From the NCBI RefSeq assembly GCF_009707545.1, contig NZ_WLYK01000002.1, forward strand, positions 186,001 to 250,000: 64,000 bases of DNA, in the 5' to 3' direction. Source of the DNA: Nakamurella alba (GTDB lineage Bacteria > Actinomycetota > Actinomycetes > Mycobacteriales > Nakamurellaceae). Position 1 is the stretch's first letter. Each line of letters opens with the position of its first letter. The translations under genes and the position numbers were made by a program. The notes under the pieces are model-generated. The model did not search any database and had not been told where the DNA came from. It saw nothing but the letters and a program-made list of their open reading frames with translations. Positions 1 to 8,386 of this stretch are shown piece after piece.

Positions 1-2
1 TC

Positions 3-1301
3 AAGGCGGCCTTCGGTGGTGGCGGGCGCGGCCTCAAGGTGGCGCGCACCCGTGAGGAGATCCCCGAGCTGTACGAGTCGGCCGTCCGCGAGGCGGTCTC
101 GGCCTTCGGTCGCGGGGAGTGCTTCGTGGAGCGCTATCTCGACAAGCCCCGGCACGTCGAGGCCCAGGTGCTCGCCGACACGCACGGCACCGTCATCGTC
201 GTCGGCACCCGCGACTGCTCGCTGCAGCGCCGGTACCAGAAGCTCGTGGAGGAGGCGCCCGCGCCGTTCCTCACCGACGAGCAGCGCGCGCAGATCCACG
301 CTGCGGCAAAGGCGATCTGCCGGGAGGCCGGCTACTACGGGGCCGGCACGGTGGAGTTCATCATCGGACAGGACGGACTCATCTCCTTCCTCGAGGTCAA
401 CACCCGGCTGCAGGTGGAACACCCGGTCTCCGAGGAGACCAGCGGCCTGGACCTGGTGCGCGAGCAGTTCCGCATTGCCGAGGGCGAGAAGCTGCGCTGG
501 ACCGAGGATCCGGCCCCGCGCGGGCACTCGATCGAATTCCGGATCAACGGCGAGGACCCGGGTCGCGGCTTCCTCCCGGCGCCCGGCACGGTCACCGCGT
601 TCGTGGCCCCGTCCGGCCCTGGTGTGCGGCTGGACTCCGGCGTGGTCACCGGATCGGTGGTGTCCGGCAACTTCGACTCCCTGCTGGCCAAGCTGATCGT
701 CACCGGCGCCGACCGGGACGAGGCGCTCGCCCGGTCGCGCCGGGCGCTGGCCGAGATGAAGGTCGAGGGCATGGCGACCGCACTGTCCTTCCACCGCGTG
801 GTCGTCGACGACCCGGCGTTCACCGCGCCGGACGGTGACTTCACCGTGCACACGCGTTGGATCGAGACCGAGTTCGACAACACGATCGCCCCGTTCACCG
901 GTGCTGCCGATGTGGCCGACGGGGGCGAGGTCACCAAGACCGTCGTGGTCGCGGAGGTCAACGGCCGCCGCGTGACGGTGAGCCTGCCGTCGGACCTGTT
1001 CGCCGGCGGGCCGGCCCGCAAGGCCGCACCGGCGAAGGCCAAGCGCAGCAACCGGTCCCGCGGTGGGGCCGCGGCCGGTGGCGACTCGGTCGTCGCTCCG
1101 ATGCAGGGCACGGTCGTCAAGGTGGCAGTCTCCGTCGGTGATGTCGTGGCGGCCGGTGATCTGGTCGCGGTGGTCGAGGCGATGAAGATGGAGAACCCGA
1201 TCACGGCGCACCAGGCGGGCACCGTGGCGTCGGTGGCCGTCAGCCCCGGCGATGCGGTCACCTCCGGCGCGGTCATCGCAGAGATCACCGCCGGCGAATG
1301 A
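3..1301 (+). CDS. Biotin-dependent acyl-CoA carboxylase alpha chain (biotin carboxylase + BCCP), 5' truncated by window
   Basis: The reading frame is already open at base 3 and gives 432 residues. It begins in the glycine-rich ATP-grasp loop ([12 protein letters not shown]), so roughly the first 150 residues of a ~590-residue AccA-type protein lie outside the window. The ATP-grasp part contains [15 protein letters not shown], followed by the biotin-carboxylase C-terminal domain ([17 protein letters not shown]). An Ala/Lys-rich linker then leads to a biotinyl domain with the attachment motif EAMKMEN; its lysine is residue 395 of the fragment, 38 from the C-terminus. The enzyme carboxylates biotin with ATP and bicarbonate and pairs with a separate carboxyltransferase beta chain, not seen here, to make malonyl- or methylmalonyl-CoA. 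Substrate preference (acetyl or propionyl) cannot be read from the alpha chain. The family is clear; the paralogue (AccA1/2/3) is not assigned. Confidence 0.95.
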   Translation, partial: KAAFGGGGRGLKVARTREEIPELYESAVREAVSAFGRGECFVERYLDKPRHVEAQVLADTHGTVIVVGTRDCSLQRRYQKLVEEAPAPFLTDEQRAQIHAAAKAICREAGYYGAGTVEFIIGQDGLISFLEVNTRLQVEHPVSEETSGLDLVREQFRIAEGEKLRWTEDPAPRGHSIEFRINGEDPGRGFLPAPGTVTAFVAPSGPGVRLDSGVVTGSVVSGNFDSLLAKLIVTGADRDEALARSRRALAEMKVEGMATALSFHRVVVDDPAFTAPDGDFTVHTRWIETEFDNTIAPFTGAADVADGGEVTKTVVVAEVNGRRVTVSLPSDLFAGGPARKAAPAKAKRSNRSRGGAAAGGDSVVAPMQGTVVKVAVSVGDVVAAGDLVAVVEAMKMENPITAHQAGTVASVAVSPGDAVTSGAVIAEITAGE

Positions 1302-1361
1302 TCGGACCGGTGTGACTCCGCGCTGGGTGATGTAGAACGGCGTGACTCAGAACGGCCTGCC

Positions 1362-4067
1362 TCAGAACGGCGGCGGTACATCGTCGGTCCTCCACTCGGC
1401 GGGATGGGTGACTGCCGGCGGTGGCCGGAGGTAGTTGTTGCCCAAGGGGCCGGTGAAGGTGGCCGACCGATCGGGATGCTCGGTGTAGTTCCAACCGCCG
1501 TGCGTCTTCATCCGATGGTGATGTCGGCACAGCGGTCTCAGGTTGTGCACGCAGGTCTGGCCGCCGGAATCGGGATCGGACGGGTCGTACGGGATGCAGT
1601 GGTCGGCGTCGCAGCGCTCGGACGGCCGGCGGCAGGACGGCCAGCTGCAGGTCTGGGTGAGCAGCTGCATCTTGCGCCGGGTATGGGCACGCGGGAGGTA
1701 CGTGCGGTCCGAGACCCCCACCGGGGCACCGGTCTCGGGGTCGATGACCAACATCGTCACCGTGGTCGCGGCGCTCATCATGGCCTCGGCCAGCTCGCCG
1801 GTGACCGCGCCGTAGCCGCTCAGGTGACCGGCGAAGGTGCACTCGCTGTACCCGTGCCGGGCATGGTCGGTCAGTTGGCGATAGACCTCCAGCGACACCA
1901 TGATCACCCCGTGGAACGCGTGCTCGGCACGCACCGCCCTGGCCGGCATTGTGGTTTCGGTGGGTTCGGTGGTCCAGGGATCCAGAGGTGGGCGGGTAGC
2001 GAACCGGCGCCGGCGGTGATGAGCTTTCTCCGCGGTCGCGTCGTCCGGTGCCGGATCGTCCGGTGCCGAGTCGTCAGGAGCCGGACCTTCTGATGTCGGG
2101 TCGTCCGCTGTCGAGTCGTCCGTGGCCGAGCCTGCTGTCGAGTCGTCCGGCGCAGAGCCACCCCATCCCGAGTCGTCCGGTCCCGAATCGACCGCTGTCG
2201 AGTCGTCGGTGGCCGGGCCTCCAGATGTCGAGTCGTCCCGCGCAGAGCCACCCCACGCCGGGTCATCCACTGTCGGGTCCTCGGTGACCGGTCCGTCCGA
2301 TGTCGAGTCATCCGGTTCCGTGTCGGACGCGACTGGGTCGTCGATGGCCGGACCGCCCGAAACCGCGTCACCCTCGGCGGCACGGTCCGCGTCAGCGGAG
2401 TGGCCATCGGCATCATCGGAGCACCGCGTGGCGCCGTCCTCGGAGCGGCGCCCAGCCGGCCCAGCGGGGTCGGCATCAGCCGCAGCCGCAGACCCCTCTG
2501 AATCCTCTCCCACGGGGTGACCACCGGAATCGCCGTCGGGACCTTCCGGTTCCTCCTCGGACGGCACCTGCTCGTCGGTCGCTCCCGCCTCGCGGACGTC
2601 CCGGAGTTCGGGGAAGTCGTAGAGGTCGGCCAGGGTCACTGTCCGTCCGGCGGCGAGGCGGGCGAACAGATCGGTGAGTGCGTCGGCGCGGCGGGCGTTG
2701 ATCCCGCGCTCGTCCATGCCCCGCGTGGCATCGGCCAGCATGGCCAACACCTTCATGATCATCTGCGAGTCCTCCGCCGCCACATCGGCCGTCAGCCGGG
2801 CCATCCCGCGCGGGAGGCTGCGCTCGGACACACCACGTCTGGCGTATGCGGCGTGTTCGGCGTCCGATGCCTCCGCCGGATCCATGGCGATCACCAGACG
2901 ATCGGCCAAGGCAGCGAGATTCGACGTGCACCGCCCCGGAGCGGCGACGAGCATCCTCGCCTCGAAGGTGGCCCAGAGATGCTCTGGCAGCTGACATGCC
3001 TTGTCGCAGATCAACAACGCTCGCGCCTGATCCAACTCTCCCGCCGCCAGGGCGTGCAACGTGGCGGTCAGCGGACCGGTGAGCATGCGGGCCTGGTGCA
3101 CGCGATGGCGGGCGGTACGCGGCGACATCGTCAGCACACCACCGATCTCCCCCGCCGCCTGCGATGCAGCGGCCTCCTCCGCCTTCGCCCAGGCGACGGC
3201 AGCCGCGATCTGCGCGTCAAGATCCGGATCGGCGGCACCGATCGAGCGGTCACGCGGGCCACCGACGTCGGGAGTCCCGCCGGGCGTCGTCACATCCTCA
3301 CTGCCGGAGGCGAGTTCCTCACCCGCGTCGATGACCCCGGTGTCGGACGTCGACTCCACGGATGACGTGGCACCGTCCGCAGGGTCGTAGCCGGCACCGT
3401 CGGAGGCCATCAGTTCCTCGGTGTCGGATGAGACCTCCCGACCAGCGTGGAAGGTTGTGGCATCGGGACCCGGTTCCATCGGCAGTGCGGCACTGTCAGC
3501 GGAGTGGTCGCCGGACGGACTGTCCGGCGCGCTCTCGGAGTCGGATGCGACTCCCTCAGGCACAACGATGGTCTCGGAGTCGGGAGCCACCGTCGACGAC
3601 GCGGGCTTGCCCGCCAGGTGGTCGCCGCCTGCGACGTCAGGAACGTCCTCGCTCTCGGGCTCGACTTCCTCACCTGGAACGGTCGTCTCGGCGCCGCTAG
3701 CCGTCGCCGCCGTTGGCACGGGTTCGCCATCAGCAGTGGCAGGCGACTCAGCTCCTCCTGTCGCCCGGCCGCGGGGAGAACTGCCGGGGTCAGCCGAGTA
3801 CTTGGCGAGACCTTCGACCGGCCCGGCGACCCCGGGAACCGCCAATGCCGCCATCAGTTCCAGCGTCTGCGCCTGCAGCAGCGCGATCAGCGCCCGACCG
3901 GCGTCGATCCGGATGACGAGATCCCGCCCGGACAACTCCGTCACGGACGATCCGTCGAGCAGGTCGGCCGTACCGAAGGGTCGATCTGCGAAAGGAGACG
4001 GTTCCGACGACTCAGCCGGCTCCAGGGGAGCACCGCCGCCGGCATGTGCATCGATCGACAACGACAT
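1362..4067 (-). CDS. DUF222/HNH endonuclease domain protein with long Asp/Ser/Pro/Thr-rich repeats
   Basis: 901 residues from ATG 4067, with a GTG codon directly upstream as an alternative start. A short N-terminal helix is followed by an acidic Ser/Pro/Thr-rich region at about residues 85-265. Next is a DUF222-type helical domain at about 270-490, then about 190 residues of near-repeats built on PDDS, ATDDST and GGSA units, and finally an HNH domain at about 805-870. The HNH part has the paired cysteines CSWPSC, DADHCIPY, the Asn of VHNLRPLC and CRHHHRMKTHGGW. DUF222/HNH proteins are common multi-copy genes of actinobacteria and are presumed nucleases; their biological role is not settled. 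This one is about twice the usual length because of the two disordered blocks. It converges on the carboxylase gene. Confidence 0.88.
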   Translation of the reverse strand: MSLSIDAHAGGGAPLEPAESSEPSPFADRPFGTADLLDGSSVTELSGRDLVIRIDAGRALIALLQAQTLELMAALAVPGVAGPVEGLAKYSADPGSSPRGRATGGAESPATADGEPVPTAATASGAETTVPGEEVEPESEDVPDVAGGDHLAGKPASSTVAPDSETIVVPEGVASDSESAPDSPSGDHSADSAALPMEPGPDATTFHAGREVSSDTEELMASDGAGYDPADGATSSVESTSDTGVIDAGEELASGSEDVTTPGGTPDVGGPRDRSIGAADPDLDAQIAAAVAWAKAEEAAASQAAGEIGGVLTMSPRTARHRVHQARMLTGPLTATLHALAAGELDQARALLICDKACQLPEHLWATFEARMLVAAPGRCTSNLAALADRLVIAMDPAEASDAEHAAYARRGVSERSLPRGMARLTADVAAEDSQMIMKVLAMLADATRGMDERGINARRADALTDLFARLAAGRTVTLADLYDFPELRDVREAGATDEQVPSEEEPEGPDGDSGGHPVGEDSEGSAAAADADPAGPAGRRSEDGATRCSDDADGHSADADRAAEGDAVSGGPAIDDPVASDTEPDDSTSDGPVTEDPTVDDPAWGGSARDDSTSGGPATDDSTAVDSGPDDSGWGGSAPDDSTAGSATDDSTADDPTSEGPAPDDSAPDDPAPDDATAEKAHHRRRRFATRPPLDPWTTEPTETTMPARAVRAEHAFHGVIMVSLEVYRQLTDHARHGYSECTFAGHLSGYGAVTGELAEAMMSAATTVTMLVIDPETGAPVGVSDRTYLPRAHTRRKMQLLTQTCSWPSCRRPSERCDADHCIPYDPSDPDSGGQTCVHNLRPLCRHHHRMKTHGGWNYTEHPDRSATFTGPLGNNYLRPPPAVTHPAEWRTDDVPPPF

Positions 4068-4962
4068 CACCCCACTCGTTGATTGGTCTGAACGCCTGAT
4101 CGGCCTCTGCCGGAAACCCTGCCCCGCCGGACACCCCTCCGGCCTGTCATCACAGTAGCAGCGCTCCGGCGGTTCTTAGGACGGATGTACGACAAACCTG
4201 TGAACCACCCGATCGGATCAATGCTTCGTGGCGAAACGGCCCGAACTGCAGGCTGTCTCGCCGGCGTCCCGGGATTCCCCGCCTCGATCGGGTGGCCTCA
4301 GCCATCACCGTCCAGCTTCGCTTCATCGACCGTTCGGGTGACACTCCCACCAGAGCAACACATCTCGTCGATCGACTGTCGGACCGCCGGTGCACAGTGA
4401 ACTCCATCAGGACCACGACCGAGCAATCCCGAGGCCCGTGTCTCCGCAACAGACCGAGAACGACTACAGAACAGGTGATCTCATGCAGACAGGCCCCTTG
4501 TCCCGGCAGCCACGCCTCGGAACGTGGACGCTGATCTCGATGCCGCACTTCTCGTCGACCGCGGACCCCTTCACCGCCAGGGCATGCCCGCCGAACGGCG
4601 TGGTGACCTTCGAGCGAGACCGTGGCCGCGCCCGTCAGAGACCGATTCCCACAACGACCCTCACTCGCTCTCAAGAGTTTCCTGCTGCCGCACAGAGCGT
4701 TCGGCGACGGCTGCAGACCAATGCGCCTGCGACGGCCGTTCTGCAACTGACGGTGAGCCGTCCACCGCCGGCGTTCGACAGACACTTCCTGCGAACCCTT
4801 CCCGCCGGATGAACCCGCGGGGCGATCGACACCTCTCGCGCGCTCGGCGGACATCGAACGATGCCAATGCCGACCCGGGACGGCCCGGTGCGACAGGAAC
4901 GGGCCTGCTGTCGACCTGACCCTGATTCCCGACGGGACGCGGACCCGAAGTTCCGAAGGTCC

Positions 4963-5010
4963 GCGACCGCGACCGCGACCGCGACCGCGACCGCGACCGC
5001 GACCGCGATC
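4963..5010. repeat. GCGACC hexamer microsatellite
   Basis: Seven perfect GCGACC copies fill 4963-5004, and an eighth reads GCGATC. The tract ends about 43 bp before the inverted repeat preceding the ArsR gene, so copy-number change could alter spacing of upstream elements. It is not in a supported reading frame. Confidence 0.9.
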
Positions 5011-5053
5011 ATCGCCCTTGACACCGTCCCGCCATGGGTGGAACATAACATTA

Positions 5054-5067
5054 TCGTTCTGGAACGA
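5054..5067. promoter_or_regulatory. Candidate ArsR operator, inverted repeat TCGTT-N4-AACGA
   Basis: A TCGTT-CTGG-AACGA inverted repeat ends 22 bp before the ArsR start codon. It sits in a locally AT-rich patch (ATAACATTATCG on the left, ATCGTTATGG on the right). ArsR-family repressors often bind imperfect AT-rich palindromes over their own promoter, so autoregulation is the likely use. No binding evidence exists here. Confidence 0.45.
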
Positions 5068-5089
5068 GATCGTTATGGATGGAGGAACG

Positions 5090-5503
5090 ATGACGGAGGA
5101 CCAGCTCGATGCGGTTTTCGGCGCCCTCGCCGACCGCACCAGGAGGGCCATCCTGGCGCGTCTCACCGAGGGCGACGCCACCGTCGCCGAGCTGGCTGCA
5201 CCGTTCGCGATGTCGCAACCTGCGGTGTCGCGGCACCTGAAGGTCCTGGAGGGCGCCGGCCTGATCAGCCGCACTCGACAAGCAACCGCGCGCCTGAGCC
5301 ATCTCGAAGGCGGCCCTCTGCAGGAGGTCACCGGTTGGCTCGGCACCTATCGCGAGTACTGGCCGGAGGCACACGAGCGCCTGGACGCCCTGCTCGCCGC
5401 ACTCAACGAGCCGTCCCCCGCAGACATCGGGAGACCTCGCGTTCGCACAGGCCGAGGACGCCCCGGCCGAACCGCAACCCCGATCCAGGAGGAATCGACA
5501 TGA
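5090..5503 (+). CDS. ArsR/SmtB-family HTH regulator
   Basis: 137 residues from ATG 5090, preceded by a strong GGAGGA at 5081-5086; the open frame extends further upstream but without a ribosome site. The winged helix occupies about residues 5-85: FGALADRTRRAILARL, then the recognition segment AMSQPAVSRHLKVLEGAGLI. No CXC or other metal-site cysteines of metal-sensing ArsR proteins are present. It resembles the non-metal ArsR proteins that pair with SRPBCC (Aha1-like) genes. The stop overlaps the next start (ATGA at 5500-5503), so the two genes are translationally coupled. The C-terminal ~30 residues are Arg/Pro-rich and probably flexible. Confidence 0.92.
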   Translation: MTEDQLDAVFGALADRTRRAILARLTEGDATVAELAAPFAMSQPAVSRHLKVLEGAGLISRTRQATARLSHLEGGPLQEVTGWLGTYREYWPEAHERLDALLAALNEPSPADIGRPRVRTGRGRPGRTATPIQEEST

Positions 5504-5985
5504 GCACCACCACCGGTACGACCATCACGGCACAGCCCGGCACCCAGCAGATCGTGATGACGAGGGAGTTCGACGCACCCCGAGAGCTGGTACGCCGCGC
5601 CTACTCCGAGCCGGACCTGCTGACCCGCTGGCTCGGGCCGGACGACCTGGTGATGAAGGTCGAGGAGTTCGACCTCCGTCACGGCGGCAGCTGGCGGTAC
5701 TCGCACACGGCACCGGACGGGACTGCCTACATCTTCCGCGGCACTTTCCACGGCGACCCCACACCGGACGGCTTCACCCAGACGTTCGAGTACCTCGGCT
5801 GGCCCGGGCATGTCGCTCTCGAGCGGGTGGACTTCGTCGACATCGGCGACGGCAGGACGCGCGTCGAGACCCTCTCGGTCTACCAGTCCGTCGAGGACCG
5901 GGACGGCATGATCGCCTCCGGTATGGAGGACGGGGTGGTCGCCGGCTATCGCAAGCTCGACGCCCTGCTGGCCGACCTGGCTTGA
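5500..5985 (+). CDS. SRPBCC-family (Aha1/START-like) protein
   Basis: 161 residues from ATG 5500, with AGGAGGAA about 5 nt upstream inside the end of the ArsR gene. The frame is open far upstream, but this start is set by the ribosome site and the four-base overlap. Motifs are typical of the AHSA1-like branch: MTREFDAPRELVRRAYSEP near the N-terminus, LLTRWLGPDD, then GGSWRYSHTAPDG. The fold is a hydrophobic ligand-binding cavity. In ArsR-SRPBCC pairs the ligand or client is usually unknown and nothing here identifies it. Confidence 0.9.
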   Translation: MSTTTGTTITAQPGTQQIVMTREFDAPRELVRRAYSEPDLLTRWLGPDDLVMKVEEFDLRHGGSWRYSHTAPDGTAYIFRGTFHGDPTPDGFTQTFEYLGWPGHVALERVDFVDIGDGRTRVETLSVYQSVEDRDGMIASGMEDGVVAGYRKLDALLADLA

Positions 5986-6029
5986 ACGCGGCGGACTCAC
6001 CAAGCCGCTCTCTGCCCCGATCCGGCAGC

Positions 6030-6071
6030 GGTCCGGTCCGGAACGGCGGCGGTCCGGTCCGGAACGGCGGC
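6030..6071. repeat. Two-copy 21-bp tandem repeat
   Basis: Two identical 21-nt units, 6030-6050 and 6051-6071, are built on GGTCCGGTCC and GGAACGGCGGC. They lie just downstream of the SRPBCC gene and about 100 bp before the DUF1707 gene. Related GGTCCGGCAGC segments flank both sides. No function is evident. Confidence 0.8.
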
Positions 6072-6172
6072 GGGCCCGGTCCGGCAGCGGTCTGGACCCG
6101 CATACGGCGACACGCGAAGCCGTCATTGCCCCGCGGACCAACGGTCGGTGACGGTTTCGCTACCGTGGCGGG

Positions 6173-6676
6173 GTGAGCGCACCCGACGCCGGCAGCCCGG
6201 CCGATCCCGATCCGACCGAGCTGCGCGTCGGCGACGCCGACCGCAACGCTGCGGTCGACGCCCTGAGCCAACATCTGTCCGCCGGGCGGCTGGACCTGGA
6301 CGAGTTCGGAACGCGCAGCGCACAGATCAACACGGCTCGGACCGCACGGGAGATCACCGCGGTGTTCGCCGACCTACCGGCGCCGCACCCGACGCTCTCC
6401 ACCGCTGTCGCTCCGCCGGCACCCGTGCAGCGTTCCGGCGGAATCGCGGTGCCACCGCCGCGATCGCCTGCCGTCGGGGACGATCGGAGCACTCCGCAGA
6501 AGATCGTGGCCGGGGTGTCCGCCGTCTCCGGCGTGGTCGCCGTCATCCTGTTCTTCGCGCTCCAAGGCGTATGGGCGCAGGCGTGGTTGGTGTTCCTGAT
6601 GATCCCGGCGGTCGGCCTGATCTCCAACGCGATCTGGGGCGACGACAAGGACAAGGACCGGCGCGAACGGGACTGA
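6173..6676 (+). CDS. DUF1707 (SHOCT-like) membrane protein
   Basis: 167 residues from GTG 6173. Residues ~15-65 form a DUF1707 domain: LRVGDADRNAAVDALSQHL and AGRLDLDEFGTRSAQINTART, the usual start of actinobacterial DUF1707 proteins. A Pro/Ala-rich linker leads to two closely spaced hydrophobic segments at about 112-130 and 133-152, and the tail is charged (DDKDKDRRERD). It is probably an inner-membrane protein with a cytoplasmic N-terminal domain. DUF1707 has no agreed biochemical function. The gene stands alone between two repeat arrays. Confidence 0.85.
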   Translation: MSAPDAGSPADPDPTELRVGDADRNAAVDALSQHLSAGRLDLDEFGTRSAQINTARTAREITAVFADLPAPHPTLSTAVAPPAPVQRSGGIAVPPPRSPAVGDDRSTPQKIVAGVSAVSGVVAVILFFALQGVWAQAWLVFLMIPAVGLISNAIWGDDKDKDRRERD

Positions 6677-6707
6677 AACGGCACGCAGCCGCGGACTGCC
6701 GTGGACC

Positions 6708-6811
6708 GTCCCGGACGACGTTGCAGTCCCGGACGACGTTGCCGTCCAGGACGACGTTGCAGTCCTGGATGACGTTGCAGTCCTGGATGACGTTGCAGTC
6801 CCAGGCAACTA
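6708..6811. repeat. 18-bp tandem repeat array at a 3' end
   Basis: Five 18-nt units start at 6708, 6726, 6744, 6762 and 6780 on the pattern GTCC-GGA-GACGTTGCA, followed by a partial unit reaching the stop codon (CTA, 6809-6811) of the minus-strand gene. The units differ at two or three positions. The array fills the 132-bp gap between two convergent genes. It is too short and too irregular for CRISPR. Confidence 0.88.
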
Positions 6812-7624
6812 GCAGATCGCCGAGATCTGCAACTCCTGCACCACTCTCGCCGCCAAGCTCTCCGCGACGGCGACCACCAGTTGTTCGTGCGGGGCAGTCC
6901 AGGACTCCCACCGACCGGCAACAGCCGCGTCGATCATCGACTCCTGCCGCTCCGGCGCGACGCCGGCCACGGCAAGGAACCATCCGAGCACCGTCGCGCA
7001 GTGCAGGTACCAGGCCCCGCCTGCATCGGTACGTTCGACGATCGCAGTGATGAGATGGGCGATCGCCAGCGCCCAGAGGTCGACCAACTCGTCGTGGGTC
7101 AGGTCGACCGGCGTCGGAAGGTACTGGGCGAACCGGCGGGCGAGATCCTCGAGCCAGGTCCGCCACTCGCACACGGCCGCGGCAACGGTCGCGAGAGTCG
7201 CCTCGGCAGAAGTGATCGAATGCCGTGGGCAACACCATGCGGTGACCGGCCCGCCGTCGAGGTCACTCTCGCCGAGCGCCCACCGCCAACCTGTCACCCA
7301 TGGCCCGTAACGACCGACCAGCGCGGCCGTCATGGCGATCGCCCAGGGCTCACCGATCTCGTCCGACCAGTCCTTGTCCTTGATGACCGACGGTGGATCG
7401 ATCGGGACCCGCTGCGCCGCAGGAAGGGAGCGAACGACGTCCAGCACACTCAATGGGTCGAACGGATGTCGGGCGGGGTCCACCTCCGACCAGGACAGCC
7501 GCGCAGGTGGCACCGGGCGACCCGGCCTGGTGGGACCGGCGATCCGGGCGCACCTGCGTGACTCCACCACTGCCCCCTCCACCCACACACCCTCCGCCCG
7601 TGCCTTCGTCGAGCACGCGCCCAC
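6809..7624 (-). CDS. Uncharacterised protein
   Basis: 271 residues if the furthest GTG/ATG start (7624) is used. The first ~40 residues (Arg/Gly/Val-rich) look unlike the rest, and the conserved part probably begins near SWSEVDPARHPFDPLS. The body is soluble and helix-rich, with many Trp residues: YGPWVTGWRWALGESDLDGG, TAWCCPRHSI, EWRTWLEDLARRFAQYLP. A predicted helical C-terminal half ends in VVAVAESLAARVVQELQI. No signal peptide, membrane span, metal cluster or nucleotide loop is visible. The family is not recognised and no function is assigned. Third-position GC bias supports real coding. Confidence 0.6.
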   Translation of the reverse strand: MGACSTKARAEGVWVEGAVVESRRCARIAGPTRPGRPVPPARLSWSEVDPARHPFDPLSVLDVVRSLPAAQRVPIDPPSVIKDKDWSDEIGEPWAIAMTAALVGRYGPWVTGWRWALGESDLDGGPVTAWCCPRHSITSAEATLATVAAAVCEWRTWLEDLARRFAQYLPTPVDLTHDELVDLWALAIAHLITAIVERTDAGGAWYLHCATVLGWFLAVAGVAPERQESMIDAAVAGRWESWTAPHEQLVVAVAESLAARVVQELQISAIC

Positions 7625-7891
7625 CGTCTGGCGGCCTGTCGTCGGTCTGGATGCCGTGCCCGATCGAGCTGTCTTCCATCACGCTGTCCCCCATCACGCT
7701 GTCCCCATCGCGCTTGTCCCCCGTCGGTCGCTGCACCAGGCGGCCGGAACCCCTCCGCCGCCGGGCGGGCTGCCCCCTGCAGCCACCCGCGCCCGAGCAT
7801 CCGGCGCCTTCACCGGAGATCGGTGGCAGTCCGATGTGGATCATGCGGGACCAGGGGCCCCCGCATCATGCCGAACCAGATGCCCCCATCC

Positions 7892-8386
7892 TCAGCCCAC
7901 GTAGGCGACGATCCCGGTCGCGATGGCGAGCAGCATGATGACCACCGTCAGCAGCACGGCGGCGGCGTAGCGAACGGCGCTCGGCAACAGCGCCACGGCA
8001 CGGAGCTCCGCCCGCACCGGCACCACAGCGGCGAGTGCGGCGAGCACGTGCACCAGCGGCACCAGCACCACCAACCAGATCAGCTGCCCGTCCAGCACCG
8101 CGCTCCCGAAGAACAACCGCAGCCCACCCGCGGCCAGCAGCACCAGCAGCGGCGCGATCGAGTCGGGAGCCGCGGCCGCGGCGATCACCAGGCCGGCCAT
8201 GGCGAGCCCCTGCAGCCAGGCGATCCCGGTGACCGGGGTGTCCACCCACGACACGGCCATCAGGCCCGCAGCGGCCAGCAGGACGAACCCGCGCAACCAT
8301 GCACCGCCCTGCGGCAGCACCACCGCGCGTGGCGTATCAACATCGGCGGGCGGGAAAGAACCGGGCATGCCGGCGGCCGCGCTCAT
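7892..8386 (-). CDS. Four-helix integral membrane protein, last gene of the DUF58/MoxR operon
   Basis: 164 residues from ATG 8386, which overlaps the stop of the DUF58 gene in the form ATGA. The N-terminal ~30 residues are polar. Hydrophobic spans then follow at about 31-47, 54-73, 78-94/102-122 and 137-161, so four or five passages. There is no catalytic motif or recognised family. Its place at the end of the DUF4129-X-MoxR-DUF58 gene string suggests a membrane partner of that complex. The 267 bp downstream hold no gene, only a short direct repeat of CATCACGCTGTCCCC near 7678-7710. Confidence 0.75.
   Translation of the reverse strand: MSAAAGMPGSFPPADVDTPRAVVLPQGGAWLRGFVLLAAAGLMAVSWVDTPVTGIAWLQGLAMAGLVIAAAAAPDSIAPLLVLLAAGGLRLFFGSAVLDGQLIWLVVLVPLVHVLAALAAVVPVRAELRAVALLPSAVRYAAAVLLTVVIMLLAIATGIVAYVG

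Larger units (their letters stand above)
4071..5089. other. 1 kb gene-poor interval
   Basis: No open frame here has a recognisable domain, a convincing ribosome site or consistent third-position bias. The long minus-strand frame crossing it is low-complexity Arg/Ser-rich and runs through the ArsR gene. Base composition looks less GC-biased than the flanks. The only structured element seen is the hexamer tract at 4963-5010. The right end holds the upstream region of the ArsR gene. Confidence 0.6.

Noticed and set aside
4150-5346. Minus-strand open frame of ~398 codons across the gene-poor region
   Set aside because: Arg/Ser-rich without domains, passes through the ArsR gene in antisense and through the hexamer repeat; a product of high GC lowering stop frequency.
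6708-6811. CRISPR-like array
   Set aside because: Units are directly adjacent with no spacers and they diverge; no cas genes in the window.
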